Positions 7,688 to 16,025 of a stretch of 21,071 nt of DNA are shown here, in pieces (position 1 is the stretch's first letter; the number at the start of each line of letters is the position of its first letter). The stretch is from NCBI GenBank assembly GCA_937952235.1, contig CALFZM010000097.1, forward strand, positions 1 through 21,071, given 5' to 3'. The position numbers and the translations under genes were made by a program. The notes under the pieces are model-generated. The model saw only the letters and a program-made list of their open reading frames with translations. It did no database searches and was not told the origin of the DNA. The stretch is from an uncultured Opitutia bacterium (GTDB taxonomy: Bacteria; Verrucomicrobiota; Verrucomicrobiia; Opitutales; Opitutaceae).

Positions 7688-8632
7688 ATGGATTTCAGTT
7701 CCAAACCGCTGCTGCGCCTGTTCCCCCGCTTCCGCCGACTCGAGGCGGAGCGCAACCGCCTGCGCGAGGAGCTGCACCGGCTGCGCGCGGCGGAGGGCGA
7801 CATCCCGACCTTCTTCCCGCCCGGGCACTTTTACTCGCCGCTGCCGTCGCGCAGCGAGATCACCGAGGCGTTCGCGCGCGGCGGGTTCGGCCCGCCGTTT
7901 GCCGGGATCGATCTCAACGAAGCCGCGCAACGGCAGCGGCTCGAGCGCATCGCCGGCTGGTACTCCGAGCAGCCGTTCCCCGAGCGGGCCACGGAGGGCT
8001 TCCGCTACCACCTCGACAATCCGTCCTACGGCGCGTTCGACGCCCTCATGCTCTACGGCATGCTGCGCGAGGCCCGGCCGCGGCGGATCGTCGAAGTCGG
8101 GTCCGGCTTCAGCTCCGCCGCGATGCTGGACCTGAACGAGCGCACGCTCGGAGGCGGCGTGGCGTTCACCTTCATCGATCCCGACATGACGCGCCTGCGG
8201 CCGCTCCTCCGGCCCGAGGACCATGCGCGCGTGACCCTGGTCGAGCGACGCGTGCAGGAGGTGCCGCTGGAAACGTTCGCGGCCCTGCGCGAGAACGACG
8301 TGCTCTTCATCGACTCCTCGCACGTGAGCAAGATCGGCAGCGACGTGAACCGGCTGTACTTCGACGTGCTGCCGGCGCTCGCCCCGGGCGTCCTCATTCA
8401 CATCCACGACGTGGCGGGCAACCTCGAGTATCCGCGCGAGTGGTTCGAGGAAGGGCGGGCCTGGAACGAACAATACCTGCTGCGGGCGTTCCTGATGTAC
8501 AACCGGGCCTACCGGATCGAGCTCTTCAGCGGCCTGCTGTTCAACCAGCATCACGCCTTCCTCCGCGAGCGCATGCCGCTCGCCGCCCGCGGCGGCGGCG
8601 GTCAGATCTGGCGCCGGAAGATCGAAAGCTGA
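7688..8632 (+). CDS. Class I SAM-dependent methyltransferase (Methyltransf_24-like)
   Basis: This 314-residue protein opens with a charged helix (16-36, RLEAERNRLREELHRLRAA) likely to form a coiled coil. A loop with 'FYSPLPS' (48-54) follows. The Rossmann methyltransferase core has 'RIVEVGSGFSSAAML' with the SAM-binding motif I at 136-143, 'FIDPD' (162-166) with the acidic residue expected to bind SAM ribose, 'DVLFIDSSH' (204-212) and 'LIHIHDV' (236-242). This pattern is common in methyltransferases within polysaccharide loci; the methyl acceptor is probably a sugar or a lipid-linked glycan but cannot be specified. It is the last gene of a two-gene plus-strand operon, 7 bp after the GT-C gene, and converges on the GT4 gene across the hairpin-repeat region. 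Confidence 0.88.
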   Translation: MDFSSKPLLRLFPRFRRLEAERNRLREELHRLRAAEGDIPTFFPPGHFYSPLPSRSEITEAFARGGFGPPFAGIDLNEAAQRQRLERIAGWYSEQPFPERATEGFRYHLDNPSYGAFDALMLYGMLREARPRRIVEVGSGFSSAAMLDLNERTLGGGVAFTFIDPDMTRLRPLLRPEDHARVTLVERRVQEVPLETFAALRENDVLFIDSSHVSKIGSDVNRLYFDVLPALAPGVLIHIHDVAGNLEYPREWFEEGRAWNEQYLLRAFLMYNRAYRIELFSGLLFNQHHAFLRERMPLAARGGGGQIWRRKIES

Positions 8633-8686
8633 GCGCGCGGCTGCCCGCGGGGCACCTTCCGGTTTCGGTCGGGCCGATTCCGCCCG

Positions 8687-8718
8687 GGTGGAGCCGCCTG
8701 CCCCCAGGCGGCTGACGT
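8687..8718. repeat. Palindromic hairpin repeat, copy 1
   Basis: This 32-bp unit contains a perfect stem of nine pairs, AGCCGCCTG / CAGGCGGCT, closed by a CCCC loop and preceded by GGTGG. It matches copy 2 at 8829 except for one base in the loop, and both copies lie in the same orientation. It resembles REP-type intergenic palindromes. No T-run follows, so a Rho-independent terminator is not certain. Confidence 0.8.
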
Positions 8719-8828
8719 GCGACCAGACTTCCGCAGGGGCAGGCCGTACATCTTTCAGCGCGGCCTTTCTCGCCGGTGATTCGACGGCCCGCGGTTTCGG
8801 CCCGGCTCAGTCGGAATGATGCCGTTGC

Positions 8829-8860
8829 GGTGGAGCCGCCTGTCCCCAGGCGGCTGACGT
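8829..8860. repeat. Palindromic hairpin repeat, copy 2
   Basis: This is the second copy of the 32-bp unit, 142 bp from the first in the same orientation. The nine-pair stem is identical and the loop is TCCC instead of CCCC. The single difference is in the loop, so pairing is fully preserved. Confidence 0.8.
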
Positions 8861-8957
8861 CAGGCGACCCGGCCGCAGCGACTTGAGAGACACGCCGCTC
8901 CACCGTTCAATGCGGCCGTTCTCACGACGGACTTGAATGCCAGCTGCATGAGTTGGC

Positions 8958-10601
8958 TCAGAACGTCGCGATGCTCTCCAACCGCCGTCGGTAACGCGCG
9001 CCGATCGTCGCCGGGCTGAAGCGGGCGAGGATCGTCTCGCGGGCGGCGGCCCCGATCCGCGCGGCGAGCGCCCGGTCCGCGAACAGACGGCGCATGTGCT
9101 CCGCCGCGTGATCCGGATCGGGATCGGCCCAGGTCGAGCCGCGCGCGTAGGGCCCGTGATTGCGGTCGAGGGTGACGAGCGCGGCGCGCACCGGGCAGCC
9201 GTTGGCCGCGGAGACGAATTCCGCGGTGGCCGACCAGTCGGTGGAGATCACCGGCTTGCCCAGCAGCATGCATTCCGCGACGGCGAGCCCGAAGCCCTCG
9301 GAGCGGTGCAGCGAGACGAAGCTGTCGCAGGCCGACTCCAGCAGCGTGATCTCGGCGCGGGACAGCGTCCCGGTCAGCAATGTCGTCTCCGGCAGGTCCG
9401 CCACGCTCGCCTGCAAGGCGGCGAAATCGGCCTCGTTGCCCGCGACGTTCTGGACCTTCAGCACCAGCGCCGCGCCGTGGCCGGCCAGGCCCGACCGGCG
9501 GAACGCCTCGACCGCGGCCTGGGGATTCTTGCGCGCGGCGTAGGAATTGAGGTCGAAGAGCGTGAGGAAGAGGAAGCGGTCCGCGGGCAGGCCGAAGCGC
9601 GCGCGTGCCTCCGCCACGGACACCGCCGGCGGCGCGAGCGTGATCGCGTGCGGCATGGTGAGCACCGGCAGCGGAGACTTCAGGGCGATGGCCGCGGCGC
9701 TGAAATCGCTCGGGCACCAGATCTCGTCGTAATAATCGAAGCTCGGCACCCAGGCGTCGGGAAACTCCGGCAGCTCCCACGCGAAGTAGGCGATGTTGTA
9801 CTTGCCGGCGCGAAAGCCCTTGCCGTGGTGGTGATCGAGGTCGCGGGAGGCCGGCGGGTCGACGTGGACGACATTCACGTCGTGCGGGTTGGCGTCCTGC
9901 AGGCGGGCGGCAAACGTCTGGTCGCCCAGCCGGTTCTTGCAATTGAGCTTCAGCGGCACGAGCGCGGTCGGGATCCCCGCGGCGTCGGCGGCGCGCACCA
10001 TGCAGCGGGCCGACTCGCCCACGCCGAGGTCGGCGGTAAGGAAGCCCGCGATGTTCATCCCCAGCCGGGCGTGCCGCCGCGCGTACTCGGCCGAGTAGGG
10101 TGCGTCGCGACGGGAGAAATCGAAAATCACCTCGCCTGCATCCGTCGCGATCGACGTGAGCCGCAGCTGCCGGTTCTTGTGCTGCGCGCGGAAACGCTGC
10201 CAGGGGCCGAGCCCCGTGACGCGGCCGAGCCACGCGAGGATGTTGGTGGCGCCCACGCCCGTGAGCGTGAACGCCAGCGCGACTGCCTCCGCCGCGGGCA
10301 CGTCGACGCGCAGCTCCCACGCTCCGGCGGTGCCGGCCGCAAGCCGGCCGCACGGCTGGCCGTTCACGGCGAGAAGCAGGCCCGGGACGCCGGCCTCGAG
10401 CCCGCGCGCGGCGGGATGGGCCACGTTCTCGCCGCGCACCACCAGGGCCCTGACGCCGGTCAGTGGCGGCAGGTGCACCGTGGCGGACTCGCGCAGCCAG
10501 GCCGAAGTCTCGTGGAACGTGTCGAAGAAAAGCCCGGCGTACGCGGTGAACCGCCGGGAAAAAGCGCCGCTCGCGGGGGGCGTGCGTGGACTCGAGGACA
10601 T
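8958..10601 (-). CDS. Two-domain GT4 glycosyltransferase with N-terminal beta-rich domain
   Basis: This 547-residue protein is longer than a normal GT4 enzyme (about 370-400). Residues 43-175 form an extra domain rich in beta strands, including 'LLLAVNGQPCGRLAAG' and 'AWELRVDVPAAEAVALAF'. The GT-B catalytic part starts at 'MNIAGFLTADLGVGESARCM' (182-201), the glycine-rich loop typical of this GT4 subgroup. It continues with 'NIAYFAWELPEFPDAW' (269-284), 'ARKNPQAA' (356-363) and 'LHRSEGFGLAVAECMLLGKP' (431-450), with the E-x7-E pair Glu435/Glu443. No signal peptide or membrane helix is visible, so it should be cytoplasmic. ATG 10601 is preferred over an in-frame TTG at 10619. It is transcribed alone, convergent to the methyltransferase and divergent from a GT-C gene. 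Confidence 0.88.
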   Translation of the reverse strand: MSSSPRTPPASGAFSRRFTAYAGLFFDTFHETSAWLRESATVHLPPLTGVRALVVRGENVAHPAARGLEAGVPGLLLAVNGQPCGRLAAGTAGAWELRVDVPAAEAVALAFTLTGVGATNILAWLGRVTGLGPWQRFRAQHKNRQLRLTSIATDAGEVIFDFSRRDAPYSAEYARRHARLGMNIAGFLTADLGVGESARCMVRAADAAGIPTALVPLKLNCKNRLGDQTFAARLQDANPHDVNVVHVDPPASRDLDHHHGKGFRAGKYNIAYFAWELPEFPDAWVPSFDYYDEIWCPSDFSAAAIALKSPLPVLTMPHAITLAPPAVSVAEARARFGLPADRFLFLTLFDLNSYAARKNPQAAVEAFRRSGLAGHGAALVLKVQNVAGNEADFAALQASVADLPETTLLTGTLSRAEITLLESACDSFVSLHRSEGFGLAVAECMLLGKPVISTDWSATAEFVSAANGCPVRAALVTLDRNHGPYARGSTWADPDPDHAAEHMRRLFADRALAARIGAAARETILARFSPATIGARYRRRLESIATF

Positions 10602-10753
10602 GCGTGCGGCGCGAAGCAAGGCGCGCCGCCCGGGCTTGGCAAAACTTTACGCGGCCACGCAAGTTCCCGAACTGCGGGCTTGCGCCCTCTTCGGCGAGCG
10701 GTCGTTTGTTTTCCCGTTAGCTGCGACATCAAGCACGCCCTTCCGGCAATCGC
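10602..10753. promoter_or_regulatory. Divergent promoter region with an interrupted inverted repeat
   Basis: This 152-bp gap lies between divergent GT4 and GT-C genes. It contains an interrupted inverted repeat at 10659-10683: GCAAG, two unpaired bases, CCCG, a five-base loop, CGGG, CTTGC. This could be an operator or a leader hairpin. AT-richer patches (AAAACTTTAC near 10641; TTTGTTTTCCCGTTAG near 10707) are the likeliest places for promoters, but no clear -35/-10 pair can be named. Confidence 0.4.
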
Positions 10754-12898
10754 GTGCCTTCCTCACCCCTGAAATATTCCCTGGCTTCGGCCTTTGCCGC
10801 GTCCTGGCGCGTCGGCTCGTTGGTGCTGGTCACGGCACTGATCTGGGCGGCCTATTACCAGCGCTGGACGCCCGACTCGTGGCGCCTGCCCACGGACTAC
10901 ATCGGCGACGCGCACGAGATGCTCGCGCGCATCAAGGCGGCGTCGGAAGGGGACACGTGGCCGCTGACGCCACAGGTGATCGAGCGCCTCGGCGCGCCGT
11001 TCGGGGCGCATTGGAACGCCTACCCGACGCCCGACAAGCCGCTGCTGCTGGCGCTGGGCGCGCTCGCGCACGCGATCGGCCTTTTCGCCGCGGCCAACGC
11101 CGGCCTGCTGCTCGCGCAGATCTCCGCGTCGCTGGCATTCTATGTGACGGCGCGGTGGCTGCGGTGCCGGTGGGAGTGGGCGTGGGCGGGCGCACTGCTG
11201 TTTTCGTACACCTATCACGCCTTTCACCGGGGGCTCGCGCATTTCTCGTTCGTCTTCACCTGGACGGTTCCGCTCGGCCTGCTCGCGGTGTGGCTCGTGG
11301 CCCAGAGCAAGCGGCTCGAGTGGCGGAGCCCGGGCGCGTGGCTGTGTTGCGGCGTCGGCCTGGCGTTTGGCGTCAGCAATCCGTACAACCTGCTCTTCTG
11401 GGGCCAGCTCCTGCTCTGGGCGCTGATCGTGCAGTGGTTCGGGTCGCGCCGGAGGCCCAATCTCACGATCGGCCTCGCCGCGGGCGTGATCGCCGTCGCC
11501 GCGTTCGTCGTCACCAATGCGGAAGTCTGGATCCACGTGCAGGAGCCGGAGGGACTGCCGCTCCTTTCGCGCAACTACGGCGGGACCGAGCGCTATGCGC
11601 TCAAACCGATGGAGATGTTCATCCCTTCCCAGTTCCATCGCTGGGACTGGCTGGCGTTCTTCGGGCATCGCTATGCGCGCTGGTCCGAATGGCGGGGCGA
11701 GCCCTACCTGCCATATCTCGGCCTCTTCGGCATCGTGGGACTGGTGTGGCTCGGGGTGCTCAGCGTGCGCCGCCTCATGGCGCGCCAGGCGCCTCCGGGC
11801 CAGGCGCTCTCGGCGGGCTGGCTGCTCGCGTACGCGACCGTGGGCGGGCTGACGAACGTCGTCGCCTTCTTCTTCGGCGTGCAGATTTTCCGCGCGACGA
11901 ACCGCGTCGCGATCTTCATCTCCGCGCTCGTGCTCGTGTTTCTCGTGGTCCGGCTCTCGCGCTGGACGGCCGGGTGGCCGCGGCCCTGGCGAATAGCGGC
12001 GGCACTGGGCGTGGCGGCCGTGGGTCTCTTCGACCAGCTGCCGGTGCGCTGGCCTGATGAAGTCTATGCGCGGATGAACGCCGATGCGCGCTCCGATCTC
12101 GCGCTCGGCCGCAAGGTGGAGGCGGCGCTTCCCGCCGGCGCGATGGTGTTCCAGCTTCCCGTGCTGGGCTTCCCCGAGGTCGTCCCCCCGCACCGCCTCG
12201 CCGACTACGAACACTTCCGCCTCTATCTCACCACGGATGCCCTCCGCTTCAGCTACGGCGCGGCGAAGTACCGGTCGCGCAGCCGCTGGCAGCGCGATCT
12301 CGAGCAGGTGCCGTTGCCGACGCTGGTGCGCCGGCTCGAGAGTTACGGGTTCTCCGCGCTGTACATCAACCGCAAGGGCTACGAGGACAACGCGGCGGCC
12401 ATGCTCGCGGAGCTCGGCCGGCTCGGGTACACGCGCCTGCTGCACGGCGACGTCGGCAACCAGGTGCTCGTCTTCCTCAACCCGCAGGCCGAGCCCGTCC
12501 TGCCGCTCGGCCGCGCGCTCACGTACGGCCGGGGCTGGCATCCGCGGCCGGACAACGGCGTGCGCTGGGCGGCCGATCGCGCGGTGCTGTCGTATTTCAA
12601 CCCGTATCCCCAGGCGCTGCAGGCGCAGTTGCACTTCGAGCTCGTCGGCGTAACGCCCCGGACGGTGAGCCTGGAGCAGAACGACCGCCTGCTGGCGGAG
12701 GTGACCACGGGTGAACAAGCGGTGCGGCTTGACCTTCCCGCGGTCTCGCTCGCCCCGGGGATCAATCGCTTCGTGCTGGAATCCCGCGAACCGGCGGAAC
12801 GCCAGGGCACCGGGCGTTACCAGCTCCGGGCTTTTGGCCTGAAGGCGGCCACGATCCAGATCTTGCCCGGTCAGGGCGCGGGCGACTGGTCGGATTGA
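10754..12898 (+). CDS. Large GT-C-like membrane protein with C-terminal beta domain
   Basis: This 714-residue protein begins with one transmembrane helix (about 20-34). A loop with 'DYIGDAHEML' (48-57) follows, where acidic residues occupy the usual GT-C catalytic position, then roughly ten hydrophobic helices up to about residue 440. A soluble region follows ('KVEAALPAGAMVFQLPVLGFPE'). The final 128 residues (587-714) are beta-rich and begin 'GRGWHPRPDNGVRWAADRAV'; they include 'LPAVSLAPGINRFVLES' and resemble the ends of two other membrane proteins here. It is probably a membrane glycosyltransferase or glycan-assembly protein, but I cannot assign a named family or substrate. The start is GTG 10754 with no Shine-Dalgarno motif; no better in-frame start precedes the first helix. 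A methyltransferase gene follows 78 bp downstream. Confidence 0.78.
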   Translation: MPSSPLKYSLASAFAASWRVGSLVLVTALIWAAYYQRWTPDSWRLPTDYIGDAHEMLARIKAASEGDTWPLTPQVIERLGAPFGAHWNAYPTPDKPLLLALGALAHAIGLFAAANAGLLLAQISASLAFYVTARWLRCRWEWAWAGALLFSYTYHAFHRGLAHFSFVFTWTVPLGLLAVWLVAQSKRLEWRSPGAWLCCGVGLAFGVSNPYNLLFWGQLLLWALIVQWFGSRRRPNLTIGLAAGVIAVAAFVVTNAEVWIHVQEPEGLPLLSRNYGGTERYALKPMEMFIPSQFHRWDWLAFFGHRYARWSEWRGEPYLPYLGLFGIVGLVWLGVLSVRRLMARQAPPGQALSAGWLLAYATVGGLTNVVAFFFGVQIFRATNRVAIFISALVLVFLVVRLSRWTAGWPRPWRIAAALGVAAVGLFDQLPVRWPDEVYARMNADARSDLALGRKVEAALPAGAMVFQLPVLGFPEVVPPHRLADYEHFRLYLTTDALRFSYGAAKYRSRSRWQRDLEQVPLPTLVRRLESYGFSALYINRKGYEDNAAAMLAELGRLGYTRLLHGDVGNQVLVFLNPQAEPVLPLGRALTYGRGWHPRPDNGVRWAADRAVLSYFNPYPQALQAQLHFELVGVTPRTVSLEQNDRLLAEVTTGEQAVRLDLPAVSLAPGINRFVLESREPAERQGTGRYQLRAFGLKAATIQILPGQGAGDWSD

Positions 12899-12976
12899 CC
12901 GGCGCGGGCCGCCGCGCCGCAAGAATGAGCGTTGTCAGGGAAGGGAGGGAATGACGGTGTAGCATCGCCGCAACGC

Positions 12977-13711
12977 ATGAACGCCGACGAATACATCAAG
13001 CTCGCCGAGGTGGAGGACCAGATGTGGTACTTCCGGTCGCTCCACGCCCACGTCGGGCGGGAACTCGCCCGCACCCTGCGGCCCGGCGCGGCGGTGCTCG
13101 ACGCCGGCTGCGGCACCGGCGGGATGATCCTGCGACTGCGCGCGCAGCACCCGACCTGGACGTTTGCCGGCATCGACTTCATGCCGCTCGCCTGCGAACT
13201 CGCGCGCCGCCGCTGCGGGCCGGACGTAGACGTGCGGGTCGCATCGATCACGGAACTGCCGTTTGCCGATGCGAGCTTCGATGCCGTGGTGTCGGCCGAC
13301 GTCGTGTGCCAGGTCGACAATCCGGAGGTGGCCGCGCGGGAGTTCTTCCGGGTGCTGCGGCCCGGCGGCACCGTCGTGATCAACGTGCCCGCGTACATGT
13401 GGATGTGGTCCTACCACGACGACTCATGCCAGACGAAGCACCGGTACACGCGGCCGGAAATTGCGGCGTTCTTCCGCGGTGCGGGCTTCGTCGAGGGCTG
13501 CACCACGCACTGGAACGCGCTGCCGTTCCCCGTGGTGTGGGCGAAGCGCAAGCTGTTCCGCCGCGAGACCGACACCAGCGACGTGAAGCGCTACCCAGGC
13601 TGGATTGAGGCGGGGTTCAACGGACTGATGGCGCTCGAGCATGCCTGGCTGCGCGCCGGCGGGCGCTGGGGCTGGGGCACCTCGGTCTTCGGGGTGGCGC
13701 GCAAACCGTAG
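12977..13711 (+). CDS. Class I SAM-dependent methyltransferase (Methyltransf_11-like)
   Basis: This 244-residue protein has all the landmarks of a type-11 methyltransferase: 'VLDAGCGTGG' (40-49) for SAM binding, 'FAGIDFMPLACELA' with Asp67, 'LPFADASFDAVVSADV' (94-109) and 'FFRVLRPGGTVVINVP' (123-138). The N-terminus 'EYIKLAEVEDQMWYFRSLH' is a form often seen in methyltransferases next to polyprenyl-linked sugar transfer genes. The C-terminal part ('HWNALPFPVVWAKRKLF') contains an amphipathic or membrane-facing helix. The substrate could be a lipid-linked sugar or a quinone-like lipid. ATG 12977 is preferred over an in-frame TTG at 12932, which would add a poorly conserved-looking leader. The next gene starts 15 bp after its stop, implying one operon. 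Confidence 0.88.
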   Translation: MNADEYIKLAEVEDQMWYFRSLHAHVGRELARTLRPGAAVLDAGCGTGGMILRLRAQHPTWTFAGIDFMPLACELARRRCGPDVDVRVASITELPFADASFDAVVSADVVCQVDNPEVAAREFFRVLRPGGTVVINVPAYMWMWSYHDDSCQTKHRYTRPEIAAFFRGAGFVEGCTTHWNALPFPVVWAKRKLFRRETDTSDVKRYPGWIEAGFNGLMALEHAWLRAGGRWGWGTSVFGVARKP

Positions 13712-13726
13712 CCGCCGCCGCGAGGC

Positions 13727-15919
13727 ATGATCCATTTCGTCGTCGCCTGCGGACTGCTGCTGCACCTCGCGTTCTGGGGCGCCGGTCCAGCCTTGCTGGC
13801 GATGCCGCGACCCTGGCGGCGGTTCTGGCCGGTGCTGATCCTGCCGGCGGGCTTCGCACTGCAATCCGCGGTGGTCTGGTGGGGCGCGCACGCCGGCCTG
13901 CCCGGCACCCGGAGTTACGCCGTCTGGAGCGAACTCGTCCCGCTCGCATTGCTCGGACTCGGCCTGCGCCGGCGCCGGTGGCGCGAGGCGGCGGGGGACC
14001 TGGGACGTTTCGGCGTCGTCGCCGCCCTGGTCGCCGGCAGCCTCTTCCTGCTCGTGCTTCCCCTCGCGTTCGCGTCGCCGGGGCTCACGACGATCTCCCT
14101 CGGAAGCTGCGACGCGGCCGATTACGCGGCGGGAGCGCGCGTGCTGCTCGAGTTCGGGCGGTCCGATCGCAGCGGGTTTCTCGGCCTCACCGAAGTGGTG
14201 CAGGTGCTGTCGGTCGACAACTTCTTCGATTATTGGCTGCGCCTGAATCATTTCACGCCGTCGGCGCTGCTGGCCCTCAACGGCGCGGTGCTCGACTGTG
14301 CGCCGCACGAGCTGACGTCGCTGCTCACGTTTCTGCTCGTGGCCGCGATCGTCCCGGCGGTTTTCTGGAGCGCGCGGGCGATCCTCGGCTACAGCGGGGG
14401 CGTCAGCGTGATCATCGCGGCGCTCGCCGGCATCAGCCCGGTGTTCTGGTACGCGGCGGCGCACGTCGCGCCGGGTCAACTGCTCGCCGCCCAGGCAGTG
14501 GCGTGGCTCACCTGGGCGGGCGTGGCGCTGTGGCGCGGGCGGCTGGCCGCGGGTCGGGCGTGGCGGTTCGCGCCGATCCTCGTGCTCGGGACCTGGCTTG
14601 TGCTCGGCAGCTACAATTTCTTCGTCCTCGCCTGCCTGGTGCCCGCCTTCGCGGTGACGGGAGGCTTCGCGCTGTGGCGGCGGCAGTGGGGACGCTGGGC
14701 GCGCTGGGCCGGCTGGATGCTGGTGCCGCTCGCCGGCACGGGGGCGTTGTTCGCCGGGCGCGTGACCGGGCTGGCGGAGCGCTTCTCGCTCCTGCAGACC
14801 TACGACTTCGGCTGGCCGGTGCCGGCCCTGAGTGCCGAGGGGTGGCTCGGCATGGTGCAGGGCCCGGACCTCATGCCCTGGGAGACATTCGGGCTCCGCT
14901 GGCTGCTCGCGGCCGCGGTCGTGGGCCTGCTGGTATGGGCGTTCCTGCGGTCGGTGCGGGAGCGCCGGCCGGCCGCCTGGGTGGCGGTGGCCCTGATCGC
15001 GCCGATCGTGATCGCGTATCTGGGGCTCGAGGCGCGCGCCGCGCGGCTGGGCACCAATGCGAGCTACGACGCCTACAAGCTCTTCGCCGTGTTCTACCCG
15101 CTGCTGCTCCCCGCGTTTTGCTGGTGGGTCACGCTGCGGCGCAGCCGGCGGCTCTGGGAATGGCTGCTGGTCTGCGGCGTCGCGCTCGTGGTGGTGGGCT
15201 TCAATCTGCTCGCGGCGGGCCAGTTCGTGGTCGCGCTGGGCCGCCCGCCGCTGCGCGTCGACGGCGATCTCCGGCAACTGCGCCGCATCGAGGCGATGCC
15301 TGACGTGGCGTCGGTCAACCTGCGGCTGGCGGACATGTGGTCGCGCCTCTGGGCCAACGGATTCCTGCTGCGCAAGCCGCACTACTTTCCCAGCCATACC
15401 TACGAGGGCCGGCAGGAAACGGCGCTGCGCGGAGACTGGGACCTCGAGGGCGGCACCGTCGCGCTGGCGCTGCCGGGTCCCGCCCGCCGCGAGCTCACGC
15501 CGCGCTTCGCGCTGGTGGATACCCGTCACCCTGCCTTCGTCCGCGTCGATGCCGCCGCCGGGTGGCACGTGGAGGAAGCCGATCCGCGGGGCGGCGGCCG
15601 CTGGCAATGGACCCAGGGTCGCGCCACGCTGCGCGTGCGCAATCCGCACGCCTATCCGGTCACGCTGGCGGTGGCGGTGGACGGCTGGGCGGTTCGTCCG
15701 CGCACCGTCGCGCTGGCCGGCGCCGATGGCACCGTGGCGGGGACGGGGGAGTTCGGGCCGGAGCGCCGGCGCGTGGAGTTTCCGGCCGTGAAGGTCCCGC
15801 CCGGGGAATCGGAGCTGGCGCTGGACTCGCCGGCGCCGCCGGACCGGGTGTCCGGCGATCCGCGGCCGTTTGGCGTATCCGTATTCCGGTTGCACGTCAC
15901 GCCGCGGCTGCGGCCTTAG
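13727..15919 (+). CDS. Large polytopic membrane protein, GT-C-like, with C-terminal beta domain
   Basis: This 730-residue protein has about 12 hydrophobic segments over residues 1-510. Its first long extracytoplasmic loop contains 'GSCDAADYAAGARVLLEFG' (127-144), whose Asp129 and Asp132 are candidate catalytic acids. A later 'NASYDAYKLFAVFYPLLLP' marks a conserved-looking junction before the last helices. The soluble tail ends with residues 611-730, opening 'AGWHVEEADPRGGGRWQWTQ' and including 'FPAVKVPPGESELALDS', similar to the ends of two other proteins in this window. It may be a membrane glycosyltransferase; a polymerase-like role cannot be excluded, and no named family is recognised. ATG 13727 lies 15 bp after the methyltransferase stop, with a GAGG almost touching the start codon. 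A 106-bp gap separates it from the SDR gene. Confidence 0.77.
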   Translation: MIHFVVACGLLLHLAFWGAGPALLAMPRPWRRFWPVLILPAGFALQSAVVWWGAHAGLPGTRSYAVWSELVPLALLGLGLRRRRWREAAGDLGRFGVVAALVAGSLFLLVLPLAFASPGLTTISLGSCDAADYAAGARVLLEFGRSDRSGFLGLTEVVQVLSVDNFFDYWLRLNHFTPSALLALNGAVLDCAPHELTSLLTFLLVAAIVPAVFWSARAILGYSGGVSVIIAALAGISPVFWYAAAHVAPGQLLAAQAVAWLTWAGVALWRGRLAAGRAWRFAPILVLGTWLVLGSYNFFVLACLVPAFAVTGGFALWRRQWGRWARWAGWMLVPLAGTGALFAGRVTGLAERFSLLQTYDFGWPVPALSAEGWLGMVQGPDLMPWETFGLRWLLAAAVVGLLVWAFLRSVRERRPAAWVAVALIAPIVIAYLGLEARAARLGTNASYDAYKLFAVFYPLLLPAFCWWVTLRRSRRLWEWLLVCGVALVVVGFNLLAAGQFVVALGRPPLRVDGDLRQLRRIEAMPDVASVNLRLADMWSRLWANGFLLRKPHYFPSHTYEGRQETALRGDWDLEGGTVALALPGPARRELTPRFALVDTRHPAFVRVDAAAGWHVEEADPRGGGRWQWTQGRATLRVRNPHAYPVTLAVAVDGWAVRPRTVALAGADGTVAGTGEFGPERRRVEFPAVKVPPGESELALDSPAPPDRVSGDPRPFGVSVFRLHVTPRLRP

Positions 15920-16025
15920 CCAGCCATGCCATGGGCCGTCACCTCGCCCATGAGATCAGCCGCGCGGACGGCGGCGACGAAATCGCTTTTCACCTGCGCC
16001 GCCGGGACTTCACTCTCCCATCCTC

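Larger units (their letters stand above)
8633..8957. other. 325-bp convergent intergenic region carrying hairpin repeats
   Basis: No credible gene is seen here on either strand. The region lies between convergent stop codons and holds two copies of a 32-bp palindromic repeat, listed separately. The bases around and between them show no obvious promoter, tRNA or coding pattern. A GCGACC string follows each repeat at a short distance, suggesting that the duplicated unit may extend a little beyond the hairpin. The hairpins could serve as transcription terminators for both flanking genes. Confidence 0.6.

Noticed and set aside
12932..12976. TTG start and purine-rich stretch upstream of the type-11 methyltransferase
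   Set aside because: The added residues do not look conserved and ATG 12977 gives the usual N-terminus; the purine-rich stretch lies too far from ATG 12977 to serve it.
13424..15895. 823-codon open frame on the minus strand
   Set aside because: It is antisense to the methyltransferase and the large membrane protein, with His/Arg/Gln-rich low-complexity translation.
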